NCBI GenBank assembly: GCA_963781805.1 | Contig: CAWAHF010000004.1 | Span: forward strand, 5,022,001 to 5,086,000 | Length of the DNA stretch: 64,000 bases | Direction: 5' to 3' | Source: JAFGPL01 sp963781805 | GTDB lineage: Bacteria > Bacteroidota > Bacteroidia > Bacteroidales > UBA10428 | Position numbers and translations under genes: made by a program | Notes under the pieces: generated by a model | What the model saw: only the letters and a program-made list of their open reading frames with translations | Told to the model about the DNA's origin: nothing | Databases searched by the model: none | Shown here: piece after piece, positions 53,640 through 62,939 of the stretch | Layout of the letters: each line of letters begins with the position of its first letter | Position numbering within the stretch: the stretch's first letter is position 1

Positions 53640-55412
53640 TTAAGATTCAATATATTTATTCAGCAAATCAATCAGAATATTCGGATAAATTGGTTTGGAA
53701 ATATAATCATCAAATCCCTGCAGAATATATTTTTCTTTATCGCCCGACATTGCAAATGCAGTCTGTGCGACAACTATAATCTTTTTATCCAGCTTTTTAA
53801 TTTCGTAAAGTGCTGTTTGTCCATTCATTCCGGGTAATTGAATATCCATAAGCACAATATCTACTTTTTTGTTTTTGCAAATTTCAATAGCTGTGTTACC
53901 ATCGGTGGCATATTCAACTATAGCATCGGTTTCGGTGAGTACCTCACCCAAAAGTTCGGCACTAATCGGATCGTCTTCTACAATGAGAATTGTCTTCTCC
54001 TTCCAGTTTGTTGTCATATTATTGTTATTTTTTCCTTCATCATCGTTAATCGCTTCAATCTCTCTGAGTGGAACTGAAAAATAAAAAGTCGACCCTTTGT
54101 TGGCTTCAGATTCGAACCAAATATCGCCATTTAATAACTTTGCGAGTCCCATAGAGATTGAGAGTCCTAATCCGGTACCTTCTGCACTGATATGCTGGTT
54201 TTGATTTTCTATTCTGCCGTATCTCTCAAAGATAATACTTTTGTCGTTTTCTTGAATTCCTATCCCCGTATCTTTGACATAAAATTCAATAAAGTTGTTT
54301 TGTATTTTAAAACCGAATTTTACCGCACCGCTTTCTGTAAATTTAATTGCATTTCCTATTAGATTTATAAGTACCTGTTGAATTTTTGTAGCATCGGAAA
54401 GAATAGTTATTTTTTTATCCTTTTGAATGTCCGGAATTAATTGGATGTTTTTCTCAGCCGATTCAATCTGAGAAATAAACATTTCATAAATTTCATTAAG
54501 GAGTTTGTTTATATTGACTACCTCTATTTCAACCTGAAGCTGACCCGATTCAATTTTGGACAAATCGATAATATTGTTAATCAACCTTAATAAATATTCT
54601 GCACGCTGTTGAATTATTTTTGTATACCTTCTTTGTTGGGCCTTATCTAAATCGTTGTCAAATAGTAGGATCGAGAAACCTAGAATTCCATTCATGGGTG
54701 TTCTTATCTCATGTGCCATGTTAGCCATTGAAATAGATTTTAACTTGTCGGCGTTCTCAGCAATATCTTTGGCTTTTTTTAAAAGCTGATTTTGTGTCTT
54801 CAGTGAATTCTTCAGTTCTTTCTCATTGCGGAGTGATTTATCAAGCACCTGCAATAAGATTGAAACAGGTAATGAAATCGCCAGGCTTATTAACAAATAA
54901 TTGGAACAGACGGCTATCCAACCCTTTAAATTGTATAAAAATAGGTTTAGTCCCGTGAGATGAAAACCTATTAAGAAACCTAAAATTACAAGTGTAAGCA
55001 GGTTAATGCTGTTTGAAAGGATTGCAGCTTTTGTTCCTAAAAACAGGGCTGCCATGAAAGGGATAAGTATGAGCCAGATAATTCCTGGCCCATACGGACC
55101 TAAATATATCAATAACGAAACACTTAAGAAATATCCGAGACTCAAAACCGTATATATGCGAAATTTCAGATTTATTTTGTTAAAGAAAAAAACCATAACT
55201 ACCAGCAGGTACGTAAGAGTATCTATAATAGCAACCTGCCATAATTTTGCGCTGATGGAAGCTTTCATGCTGGCGATATAAGCCAGACTTCCCGCTAATA
55301 CAAAAGCAAAACATGAAATCAGAAAAAATTTTTCGCGCCAGAATAGTAAACCATCCTCTTCTGTATAATTTGTTGGCTTAAAACTTCTATTTATGGTTTC
55401 AGTGAATTTCAA
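53640..55412 (-). CDS. membrane-bound hybrid histidine kinase/response regulator
   Basis: 590 residues. About six hydrophobic helices (30-205) form an uncharacterised membrane sensor, followed by a coiled coil. HisKA has phosphoacceptor His234 in MAHEIRTPMNGILGF. HATPase_c carries LINLIGNAIKFT, DTGIGI and GTGLGLSI. A C-terminal receiver (about 470-588) has VEDD and phosphoacceptor Asp523 (LMDIQLPGMNG), then KPI. There is no DNA-binding output, so it must pass phosphate to a phosphotransfer protein or separate regulator, none of which is adjacent. Confidence 0.93.
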   Translation of the reverse strand: MKFTETINRSFKPTNYTEEDGLLFWREKFFLISCFAFVLAGSLAYIASMKASISAKLWQVAIIDTLTYLLVVMVFFFNKINLKFRIYTVLSLGYFLSVSLLIYLGPYGPGIIWLILIPFMAALFLGTKAAILSNSINLLTLVILGFLIGFHLTGLNLFLYNLKGWIAVCSNYLLISLAISLPVSILLQVLDKSLRNEKELKNSLKTQNQLLKKAKDIAENADKLKSISMANMAHEIRTPMNGILGFSILLFDNDLDKAQQRRYTKIIQQRAEYLLRLINNIIDLSKIESGQLQVEIEVVNINKLLNEIYEMFISQIESAEKNIQLIPDIQKDKKITILSDATKIQQVLINLIGNAIKFTESGAVKFGFKIQNNFIEFYVKDTGIGIQENDKSIIFERYGRIENQNQHISAEGTGLGLSISMGLAKLLNGDIWFESEANKGSTFYFSVPLREIEAINDDEGKNNNNMTTNWKEKTILIVEDDPISAELLGEVLTETDAIVEYATDGNTAIEICKNKKVDIVLMDIQLPGMNGQTALYEIKKLDKKIIVVAQTAFAMSGDKEKYILQGFDDYISKPIYPNILIDLLNKYIES

Positions 55413-55816
55413 TTTGTTATGAGATATTTATATAAACGTTAAACCAATTATAATTATTCTTTATGAGTACTTTATCTTAATTCAAATTTCTTGCCAGAAT
55501 ATATTTCCAGCAGGTATAAAAAAATAAAAACAAGCAACTATCTTCCTTAGATACTTAAAAATTTGAAATTGTAATAGTAAATTGATCCAGCATTTATTCT
55601 AATTGGTTTATCAACCTGCTTTAATTGCAATTATGTATATCTCAGAGAAAGAACAACAAACTCTGAACCAGGATTCAATTAGAATAAAACGTAATGAATT
55701 AGCCTAATATTTATGCATTTTAAAGATATTAATTATTTCTTCCCGTGCCAATCCTTACTAGAAGATTTTTTCTATTTTTACCAAATCTTAATACGTCATC
55801 TAACACTAATAGTAAA
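55413..55816. other. 404-bp divergent intergenic region
   Basis: Between the hybrid kinase and the aldose epimerase. AT-rich with no recognised gene, repeat or promoter box. The epimerase frame is open back to a GTG at 55745 but that stretch is not protein-like. Confidence 0.4.
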
Positions 55817-56860
55817 ATGAAAGTAAAATCAGAAACGTGGGGTAAACTTGAAAATGGCAAAACAGCCGATATCATCACCATTGAAAATGACAACAATTGC
55901 ATGTGTAAAATTTCAACTTATGGTGGTATCATAACCTCATGGGTTATCCCCGACAAGAATGGCAAATTAACGGATGTCGTGTTAGGCTGGGATAATCTCA
56001 ACAGTTATGTCAAAAATACTTCGTATCTCGGTGCATTAATAGGAAGATATGGAAATCGTATTGCTAACGGTACTTTTACACTAGATGGTATTGAATACAA
56101 GCTGGCAACAAACCAGGCGCCAAATCATCTGCATGGTGGAAATATCGGCTTTAACAGGGTAATATGGGACTATTCACTAATCGATACCAAAGATACGAAA
56201 GGGCTAAAGCTACATTACCTCTCGCATGATATGGAAGAAGGTTATCCGGGTAATCTGAATGTAGAGGTGATTTACCTGCTTACAAATAACAATGAGCTGA
56301 GTATTGAATACAAAGCCACTACCGACAGGAAAACACATGTAAACCTTACAAGTCACGGGTATTTCAATCTGAATGGATGTAAAAGCGATGTGCTGAAACA
56401 TCAGCTTAAAATAAATGCCGATAATTATACGCCGGTTGATAAGACCCTTATCCCCACCGGAGAGGTTAAACCGGTGAAAGATACCCCCCTGGATTTCAGG
56501 GAATTTTCTGAAATAGGAAAGAGGATTAAGAAAATGGATATTGGCGGTTATGATCATAATTTTGTGCTAAACAAAAAACAAGGAGTTCTTGAACTGATTG
56601 CTGAGGTTTATGAACCGCTGACCGGATTAAAGATGGATGTGTTTTCCACCGAACCGGGAGTTCAGCTGTATACATCCATTCATTTTGATGGCAGTATGAT
56701 TGGCAAACAGAACATATCATATAAAAAATATTACGGTTTTTGCCTCGAAACCCAGCATTTTCCGGATAGTCCAAACAAACCTCAGTTTCCGTCAACAATT
56801 TTGAATCCTTGGGAAACCTATTCGCAAACAACCATATATAAAGTTAATGTGCATAATTAG
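55817..56860 (+). CDS. galM: aldose 1-epimerase (galactose mutarotase)
   Basis: 347 residues from the ATG at 55817. Beta-supersandwich fold with KISTYGGIITSWVIPDKNG, GRYGNRIANGTF and the active-site NHLHGGNIGFNRVIWDY. HVNLTSHGYFNLNG carries the second conserved His, and GYDHNFVLN and EPGVQLYTS the remaining binding residues. It interconverts alpha and beta anomers of galactose or related sugars. No signal peptide, so cytoplasmic. No sugar-pathway neighbours; the next gene is a secreted peptidase 24 bp away on the same strand. Confidence 0.95.
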   Translation: MKVKSETWGKLENGKTADIITIENDNNCMCKISTYGGIITSWVIPDKNGKLTDVVLGWDNLNSYVKNTSYLGALIGRYGNRIANGTFTLDGIEYKLATNQAPNHLHGGNIGFNRVIWDYSLIDTKDTKGLKLHYLSHDMEEGYPGNLNVEVIYLLTNNNELSIEYKATTDRKTHVNLTSHGYFNLNGCKSDVLKHQLKINADNYTPVDKTLIPTGEVKPVKDTPLDFREFSEIGKRIKKMDIGGYDHNFVLNKKQGVLELIAEVYEPLTGLKMDVFSTEPGVQLYTSIHFDGSMIGKQNISYKKYYGFCLETQHFPDSPNKPQFPSTILNPWETYSQTTIYKVNVHN

Positions 56861-56884
56861 CAGGTGATACCTTCATATTGAACC

Positions 56885-58825
56885 ATGAATATCTTAGTTA
56901 ATGTTTTGCAGGTTATAGTATGCAGTAGTTTTATTCATTTCAGTAATTCTGGATCTATTCATCTTCATTCATCTAAACATTTTAACCAGATATCGGAGGG
57001 GGTCAATTCCATGAATAATTCTGAGGAAAGCTATGATGTAAAATATTATAAAATTGATCTGGAAGCTTCAGATACCAGTATTTTCATTAAAGGTTCGGCT
57101 TCCATACTATTGGAGATAACCGAATCACAAGTAAATCAAATTCCACTTGACCTGGTTAAAAACTATACAATCGATTCAATTTTGGCTGGTGGCTTACCTG
57201 TCATGTTTCAACATAATTCAGATACCATTTTTATAACATTTGCCACTCCACTTTCATTTCACCAAAATGTTTTAATTACGGTATATTATCATGGTAAAGG
57301 CTATAATTCGGGAACGGGTGCAGGAATTTATAACAGTGAATTCGGTGGAACACATAAAAAATATACATGGTCCCTGTCAGAACCTTTTTCTGCAAAGAAC
57401 TGGTTTCCCTGTAAACAGGTGCTAACCGATAAAGCTGATAGCGTGGCTGTTAATATCACTACCGATGCTAGTTTAAAAGCCGGTTCTAACGGCTTATTGG
57501 TTAAAATTGTTGATTTACCCAATGGGAAAGTCCGTTACGAATGGAAATCCGGATTTCCTATTGCTTATTACCTCATATCCTTTTCTCTCGGAGATTATCT
57601 CGATTATAGCTTCTATACCAAAACTCCTGATGGCGATTCAATTCTGGTTCAGAATTACGTATATAATGATTCTGCTTTTTTTAGCCAGAATAAAGCCAAT
57701 CTGGATGTTACCCGAGAATTTCTCAATTGTTTTGGCGAATTGTTAGGAAAATACCCGTTTGCAAAGGAGAAATACGGGCATTGTCTGGTTCCGTTTGGCG
57801 GTGGGATGGAACATCAAACTATGACAACGATATCAAATACGTCCTACAATTTAATTTCGCATGAGCTTATGCATCAGTGGTTTGGAGATTTAGTAACTTG
57901 TGCTACCTGGCAGGATATATGGATAAACGAAGGATTTGCAAGTTACGGAGAATACCTTGCATTGGAACGTCTGAAATCAAAATCAAGCGCGGATCTTTGG
58001 ATGGCTTCGGCACACTCTGTGGCAAAGGGTATTACTGACGGAAGTGTTTATATTCCAAATTCAGAATCACTGTCCGAAAACAGAATATTTAGTCTTCCTT
58101 TGTCCTATAAAAAAGGAGCTGCAATTTTACATATGATCAGGCAGGAGGTTAATGACGATGCACTTTTCTTTGAGCTTCTGAAGGAATTTCTCGTATTACA
58201 CAAAGATGCCAACGCTACCGGTGAAGATTTTGAAAAGCTTTTGAACCAGAAAACCGGAAAAGATTTTACTGATTTCTTTCAACAATGGTATTATGGAGAA
58301 GGATATCCGACATTTAAAATTAACTGGCACAGTGCAAAAGATACTTTGTTTTTCTATTCTCTGCAGGAAACTACTTCTTCTGCAACTCCCCTGTTTAATA
58401 CACTGCTCGAATTTTCGGTACAATTACCCCAAGGTAAAGATACGTTGATTTCGTTCCGTCAGGAACGTAATTATCAGGAGTTCAGGATTTACATGCCATA
58501 TAATATTCAGGGATTGACATTTGATCCTGACAAATGGTTGTTGGCTTCGCTCGACAGTTTTATCCACAGCTCGGATCAGATAAATCCGAAAAGTTTGTAC
58601 ACTGCCTCGCCTAATCCCGTGAACGAAAAGTTGAATGTATGGTTTAAACAGGTACCTGCGGAATACACCTACTATATTATTAATATGGAGGGAGGAATTG
58701 AATACAACTCACGCAGCAAGAACAGGCATCTTGAAATCGACTTTAGATATTTCGATCGAGGAAATTATTTGCTCATAATTCTGGTAAATAATGAATTTAA
58801 TGTTACAAAGGTGTTAAAACTCTGA
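56885..58825 (+). CDS. T9SS-exported M1-family metallopeptidase
   Basis: 646 residues with a weak N-terminal signal (NILVNVLQVIVCSSFIHFSN). An M1 N-terminal beta domain (about 45-230) precedes the thermolysin-like catalytic domain: zinc ligands His326 and His330 and catalytic Glu327 (HELMHQWFGD), third ligand Glu349 (WINEGFASYGEY). The exopeptidase motif is GGGMEHQ (305-311), with His where GxMEN has Asn. The C-terminal part ends in a T9SS sorting domain (about 575-646, SLYTASPNPVNEKLNVWF). It lacks the large C-terminal helical domain of PepN. A cell-surface or secreted aminopeptidase is likely. Confidence 0.92.
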   Translation: MNILVNVLQVIVCSSFIHFSNSGSIHLHSSKHFNQISEGVNSMNNSEESYDVKYYKIDLEASDTSIFIKGSASILLEITESQVNQIPLDLVKNYTIDSILAGGLPVMFQHNSDTIFITFATPLSFHQNVLITVYYHGKGYNSGTGAGIYNSEFGGTHKKYTWSLSEPFSAKNWFPCKQVLTDKADSVAVNITTDASLKAGSNGLLVKIVDLPNGKVRYEWKSGFPIAYYLISFSLGDYLDYSFYTKTPDGDSILVQNYVYNDSAFFSQNKANLDVTREFLNCFGELLGKYPFAKEKYGHCLVPFGGGMEHQTMTTISNTSYNLISHELMHQWFGDLVTCATWQDIWINEGFASYGEYLALERLKSKSSADLWMASAHSVAKGITDGSVYIPNSESLSENRIFSLPLSYKKGAAILHMIRQEVNDDALFFELLKEFLVLHKDANATGEDFEKLLNQKTGKDFTDFFQQWYYGEGYPTFKINWHSAKDTLFFYSLQETTSSATPLFNTLLEFSVQLPQGKDTLISFRQERNYQEFRIYMPYNIQGLTFDPDKWLLASLDSFIHSSDQINPKSLYTASPNPVNEKLNVWFKQVPAEYTYYIINMEGGIEYNSRSKNRHLEIDFRYFDRGNYLLIILVNNEFNVTKVLKL

Positions 58826-58827
58826 AT

Positions 58828-59493
58828 TTAGAGATGTTTTAGCGCCTCTCTTCTGCTGAGAGAAGCAAGAGAATGGCCGGATACAAAATTCTTAACTGAT
58901 TCCGGATTGGTTTTGGCATATTCTCTCAGACTCCAACCAATTGCTTTTTGAATGAAAAATTCCTTTGATGATGAAAGTTTTGTGCAATAATGGTATAACA
59001 GTTTTTCGTCCGTATTCTGTTTGTATTTCAATTGAAACAATAAAACTGTCCGTTGCAACCACATATGGGTACTTTGATACCACTTATCGGTATAAACCGA
59101 AATGCTTTCGGGATAATATATAAAATAGTTGCCAACATACCAAGCTGCGATTCCGTCGACTGTATCCCACCACGATTTAGTGACAATTAATTTTTCATAC
59201 AAGGCAATATCTTCTTTTTCCTGGTTTTTTTTGAATTTATCGAGAAGTGCAAAACTGAAATATTGATATTCCCTTTCTTCAAGAGACCATAAATTCAGAA
59301 TAATTTTATCAAGTTCCGACTTATCAGGCAATCCAAATTCTTTGAAATAATTTTTAATAATTTCATTCCGGACAGGCGTTTTAATTCCAAAAAACTCAAA
59401 CTTATTTTTCATATATTGTTTCATAAACCGGGCATCATCCTGATTATGATGTGCTTTAAGTCTTTCTGGCAGCTCCGATAAATAAGGGTGCAT
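58828..59493 (-). CDS. DNA alkylation repair glycosylase, AlkD-like
   Basis: 221 residues, all-helical HEAT-repeat fold. The pocket residues described for Bacillus cereus AlkD fall at the same positions here: Trp109 and Asp113 (SWWDTVD) and Trp187 (KAIGWSLREY), with DNA-contacting Arg148 (WLQR) and Arg190. AlkD removes N3- and N7-alkylated purines without flipping the base. The start overlaps the stop of the upstream gene (TAATG). It converges with the M1 peptidase, leaving only two bases between their stop codons. Confidence 0.92.
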   Translation of the reverse strand: MHPYLSELPERLKAHHNQDDARFMKQYMKNKFEFFGIKTPVRNEIIKNYFKEFGLPDKSELDKIILNLWSLEEREYQYFSFALLDKFKKNQEKEDIALYEKLIVTKSWWDTVDGIAAWYVGNYFIYYPESISVYTDKWYQSTHMWLQRTVLLFQLKYKQNTDEKLLYHYCTKLSSSKEFFIQKAIGWSLREYAKTNPESVKNFVSGHSLASLSRREALKHL

Positions 59494-60479
59494 TATTTTT
59501 GATAGTAATTTCCAAGTTGTTTTATAAAGGAATTGTGATTGTACGTATTTATGTTATCAATTATATCAATAATTCTTGCAGTTTGAAGTTGTTTATCTGC
59601 ATCCGATAAATCTGCAGATTTTTTAAATACGATTGCATTGATTTTATATCCTTCCGGGGCTAAGGTCATAACTGCTGCTGCATCAAATTCATCGAATACG
59701 ATTAAAGAAGGTAATTTGTTCTCGGAATAATTTTTAACTGCCTTTAGCACCGACGATCGTATATAATTAATCTGTGCATCGCTAAGAAAATTAACGCCAA
59801 GTAACAGTTTTACCAGTTCTATTTTGGCGATGAATTTTCTGTTGTTGTTTTCGAGATGTTTTTTCAATTCCTTATCGCTTGTTTTAAGCATAAGATCTAT
59901 AAATTCTGCAGGTATGCTGTTTATGTCACCAAGTTCGTTCCGGTCTTTACGAAGATTATATTCTTTAACTGCGTCTTTTTGTCTGACAGGCACATAATAT
60001 TTCCATTTTTTTGTTCTGAGATAGGTATCTGTTGCAGGTTTTGGTTTCCACTTTGTCTGGGGTCTTACCATAAGCGGAGCGGTTAACGACAATTGATTTG
60101 TCTCGAGTGCATATAGCAGGCAATTTGTAAAATGTACCCAATCACCTCCAAGTGATGCATGTAACGCACTCCACAAGGTTCTGTATTTTCCTTCTGACAG
60201 AACGGTGTCATTTTTTTGTTTCAGACTGTTTACATATTCCGAACCGAGATTTACAGGATAGTAAATGTATTCCTGACCCTTATCCGGTTGACTTTTTGCA
60301 ACATGAAAAAGTTGTCTTATATCATAATTATAGGTGGAATCGTTGGCAAGTTTTAAATAAATCTGGTAGTCCAGTTCCCATTGAATATCAGAAACCTTGA
60401 TATTTTTCAATGGATTTTGGGAATAAACAAAGGAGGAACCTAATAACAGTGAAAAACATACAAACCATATTTTTTTCAT
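59493..60479 (-). CDS. exported protein of unknown function, coupled to the AlkD-like gene
   Basis: 328 residues. Signal peptide KKIWFVCFSLLLGSSFVYSQ. The mature protein has no motif I recognise; it is mixed alpha/beta with conserved-looking stretches (GGDWVHFTNCLLYALETNQL, LPSLIVFDEFDAAAVMTLAP). Its stop codon overlaps the alkD-like ATG, so the two are translated together although one is exported and the other cytoplasmic; the pairing may be only transcriptional economy. Confidence 0.75.
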   Translation of the reverse strand: MKKIWFVCFSLLLGSSFVYSQNPLKNIKVSDIQWELDYQIYLKLANDSTYNYDIRQLFHVAKSQPDKGQEYIYYPVNLGSEYVNSLKQKNDTVLSEGKYRTLWSALHASLGGDWVHFTNCLLYALETNQLSLTAPLMVRPQTKWKPKPATDTYLRTKKWKYYVPVRQKDAVKEYNLRKDRNELGDINSIPAEFIDLMLKTSDKELKKHLENNNRKFIAKIELVKLLLGVNFLSDAQINYIRSSVLKAVKNYSENKLPSLIVFDEFDAAAVMTLAPEGYKINAIVFKKSADLSDADKQLQTARIIDIIDNINTYNHNSFIKQLGNYYQK

Positions 60480-60503
60480 AATGTAAAATATTGGGTTACA
60501 ACT

Positions 60504-60530
60504 AAAAAGCCGCTATCCGGCGGCTTTATT
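60504..60530 (-). terminator. intrinsic terminator of gyrB
   Basis: AAAGCCGC (60506-60513) and GCGGCTTT (60520-60527) form an 8-bp GC-rich stem followed on the minus strand by TTTTTAG, directly after the gyrB stop. Confidence 0.85.
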
Positions 60531-60531
60531 T

Positions 60532-62511
60532 TTAAACATCTATTTTTGCATATTTTGCATGCGACTCAATAAATTCGCGTCTGGGGGGAACATCGTCACC
60601 CATCAGCATCGAAAATACCATATCAGCTTCAGCCGCGCTTTCAATTGTCACCTGTCTCAGGGTTCTGGTCTCAGGATTCATGGTAGTTTCCCACAATTGC
60701 ACTGCATTCATCTCACCAAGACCCTTATAGCGTTGAATATGTACAGATCCTTCTTTCCCTTTCCCAAACTCATTAATGGTCTGCAAACGTTCTTCTTCAG
60801 TCCAGCAATATCGTTCCTGTTTTCCTTTTTTCAACAGATAGAGCGGGGGAGTTGCAATATACAAATATCCATTCTTTATCAAATCTTCCATATACCTGTA
60901 AAAGAAAGTCATTATAAGGGTGGTAATGTGACTTCCATCCACATCAGCATCCGTCATGATAATAACTTTATGATACCGGATTCCAACCATATTCAGTGCC
61001 TTACTGTCATCTTCGGTGCCAATGGATACACCAAGGGCAGTAAACATATTTTTTATTTCTTCATTCTCAAATATTTTATGAGGCATGGCTTTTTCCACAT
61101 TCAGAATTTTACCCCGCAAAGGCAATATAGCCTGAAATTTTCGGTCTCTTCCCTGTTTGGCCGTACCGCCTGCAGAATCTCCTTCAACAAGATATATTTC
61201 AGTTGTTGAAGGATCTTTATCGGCACAGTCTGCCAGTTTACCGGGCAATCCTGAACCCGATAAAACATTTTTACGCTGGACTAGCTCTCTTGCTTTGCGG
61301 GCAGCATGCCGTGCCTGTGCAGCCAGTATAACCTTATTTACAATAGTACGGGCATCTTTAGGATTCTCTTCGAGGTAATTACCCAGAACTGTGCTCACTG
61401 CAATATCAACAGCTCCCATCACATCGGAATTTCCAAGCTTGGTTTTGGTCTGACCTTCGAACTGAGGTTCTGCCACTTTAATCGAAATTACAGCAGTGAG
61501 TCCCTCCCTGAAATCATCGCCATTAATATCAAATTTCAGTTTGGCAAGCATACCCGATTTTTCGGCATATGTTTTAAGCGTTCGGGTAAGCCCACGTCTA
61601 AACCCTGCTAGGTGGGTGCCTCCTTCGATTGTATTAATATTGTTTACATACGAATGAATATTTTCGCTGAATGACGTATTGTATTGCAACGCTATTTCAA
61701 CAGGTGTATCATTTTTTATGGTATCAATATAGATGATCTTATCAATTAATTTTTCCCGCGTTGCATCCAGTAAACGAACAAACTCCTTAAGCCCTTCATC
61801 TGAGTAAAATTTTTCAGTACGATAGTTGCCCCCATTTCCGTTTTCTTCCAGCTCTCTTTTATCTATTATTGATAAGGAAATTCCTTTATTCAGGAAAGAG
61901 AGTTCGCGTAATCGAGAAGCCAGAATTTCAAAATTGTAATCGGTGGTGATGAAAATAGTATCATCGGGTTTGAAGTTAACCAGTGTTCCGGTCTTTTCTG
62001 TTTCGCCTATTTCTTTTACAGGATAAAGAGGTTTTCCTTTTTCATACTCCTGCTGGAATATTTTTCCCTCACGGTATACAATCACTTCGAGATGTGATGA
62101 AAGTGCATTAACACAGGATACCCCGACTCCATGCAATCCCCCTGAGACTTTATAGGAATCTTTATCAAACTTACCTCCGGCATGCAATACGGTCATAACA
62201 ACTTCAAGCGCTGACTTCTGTTCTTTTTCATGAAAATCTGTGGGTATTCCTCTGCCATCGTCAAGTACAGATATTGAACCATCTTCATTAATGATAACAT
62301 CGATATTTTTGCAATGACCGGCAAGAGCTTCATCAATAGAGTTATCAACAACTTCATATACCAGGTGATGCAATCCTTTTGTGGAGATATCACCAATATA
62401 CATTGCCGGTCTTTTTCTTACCGCTTCCAATCCTTCCAGCACTTGTATGCTATCGGCAGAATATTTTCCGTTATTTTTCTTTTCCTGATTTTCTAATTCA
62501 CTAGTTGTCAT
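60532..62511 (-). CDS. gyrB: DNA gyrase subunit B
   Basis: 659 residues. GHKL ATPase: LEGLEAVRKRPAMYIGD, DNSIDEALAGH, DDGRGIPTDFH and GGLHGVGVSCVNALS. The transducer domain follows (about 225-400), then TOPRIM with IYLVEGDSAGGTAKQGRDR near 438 and TDADVDGSHI, and the C-terminal QRYKGLGEMNAVQLWETTMN. The length suits the short type II GyrB. ParE is excluded on overall wording and length, though the two families are close. Transcribed alone, with its own terminator. Confidence 0.95.
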   Translation of the reverse strand: MTTSELENQEKKNNGKYSADSIQVLEGLEAVRKRPAMYIGDISTKGLHHLVYEVVDNSIDEALAGHCKNIDVIINEDGSISVLDDGRGIPTDFHEKEQKSALEVVMTVLHAGGKFDKDSYKVSGGLHGVGVSCVNALSSHLEVIVYREGKIFQQEYEKGKPLYPVKEIGETEKTGTLVNFKPDDTIFITTDYNFEILASRLRELSFLNKGISLSIIDKRELEENGNGGNYRTEKFYSDEGLKEFVRLLDATREKLIDKIIYIDTIKNDTPVEIALQYNTSFSENIHSYVNNINTIEGGTHLAGFRRGLTRTLKTYAEKSGMLAKLKFDINGDDFREGLTAVISIKVAEPQFEGQTKTKLGNSDVMGAVDIAVSTVLGNYLEENPKDARTIVNKVILAAQARHAARKARELVQRKNVLSGSGLPGKLADCADKDPSTTEIYLVEGDSAGGTAKQGRDRKFQAILPLRGKILNVEKAMPHKIFENEEIKNMFTALGVSIGTEDDSKALNMVGIRYHKVIIMTDADVDGSHITTLIMTFFYRYMEDLIKNGYLYIATPPLYLLKKGKQERYCWTEEERLQTINEFGKGKEGSVHIQRYKGLGEMNAVQLWETTMNPETRTLRQVTIESAAEADMVFSMLMGDDVPPRREFIESHAKYAKIDV

Positions 62512-62939
62512 TTTACTTCAATTATTTTCAAAATAATACCTTAAATCCTGCTTCAATTCATTCATTTTTTTAAATTGATAGCGGTTAACTTTTCTGATAG
62601 GCTGAATTTGTGAAAAAATAAATTTTCAGGTTTCAAATTGCTGTTATCTATCATGTATTTTCCAACTCTGATAAGTGGTTTTAAAAGCAAGGCAAATATA
62701 CCAAAATATATCCGAATAGAAGCATAAAAAGCCTCTAATAATCAAGGATTTATCAACAAAAAATCAACAAAATTAAAGGATTGGTAAACAGTGCTTTAGA
62801 GGGCGTAAAAACTGGTAAAAAATTAACCTGTCCAAAGGTTACGATTTTTATTTTCCAAAAGCCGAAATTTCAGCGATAAAATCTGGTTGTCTTTACCTGA
62901 AAAAATCGTTGAGAATGTGAATTGATAATAATTGAAAAC
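62512..62939. other. 428-bp upstream region of gyrB
   Basis: Contains a CAAATATA (62693-62700; TATATTTG on the minus strand), an exact -7 match and the best gyrB promoter candidate, though the leader would be about 180 bases. Two TCAACAAAA-like repeats at 62753-62772 are noted only. No gene. Confidence 0.4.

Noticed and set aside
60559..61209. 216-codon plus-strand frame antisense to gyrB
   Set aside because: Lies entirely within a well-conserved gyrB; no ribosome-binding site or protein-like features.
62753..62772. TTATCAACA-like motifs upstream of gyrB, considered as DnaA boxes of an origin
   Set aside because: Only one weak match to TTATCCACA and no dnaA, dnaN or parAB neighbours; not enough to call an origin.
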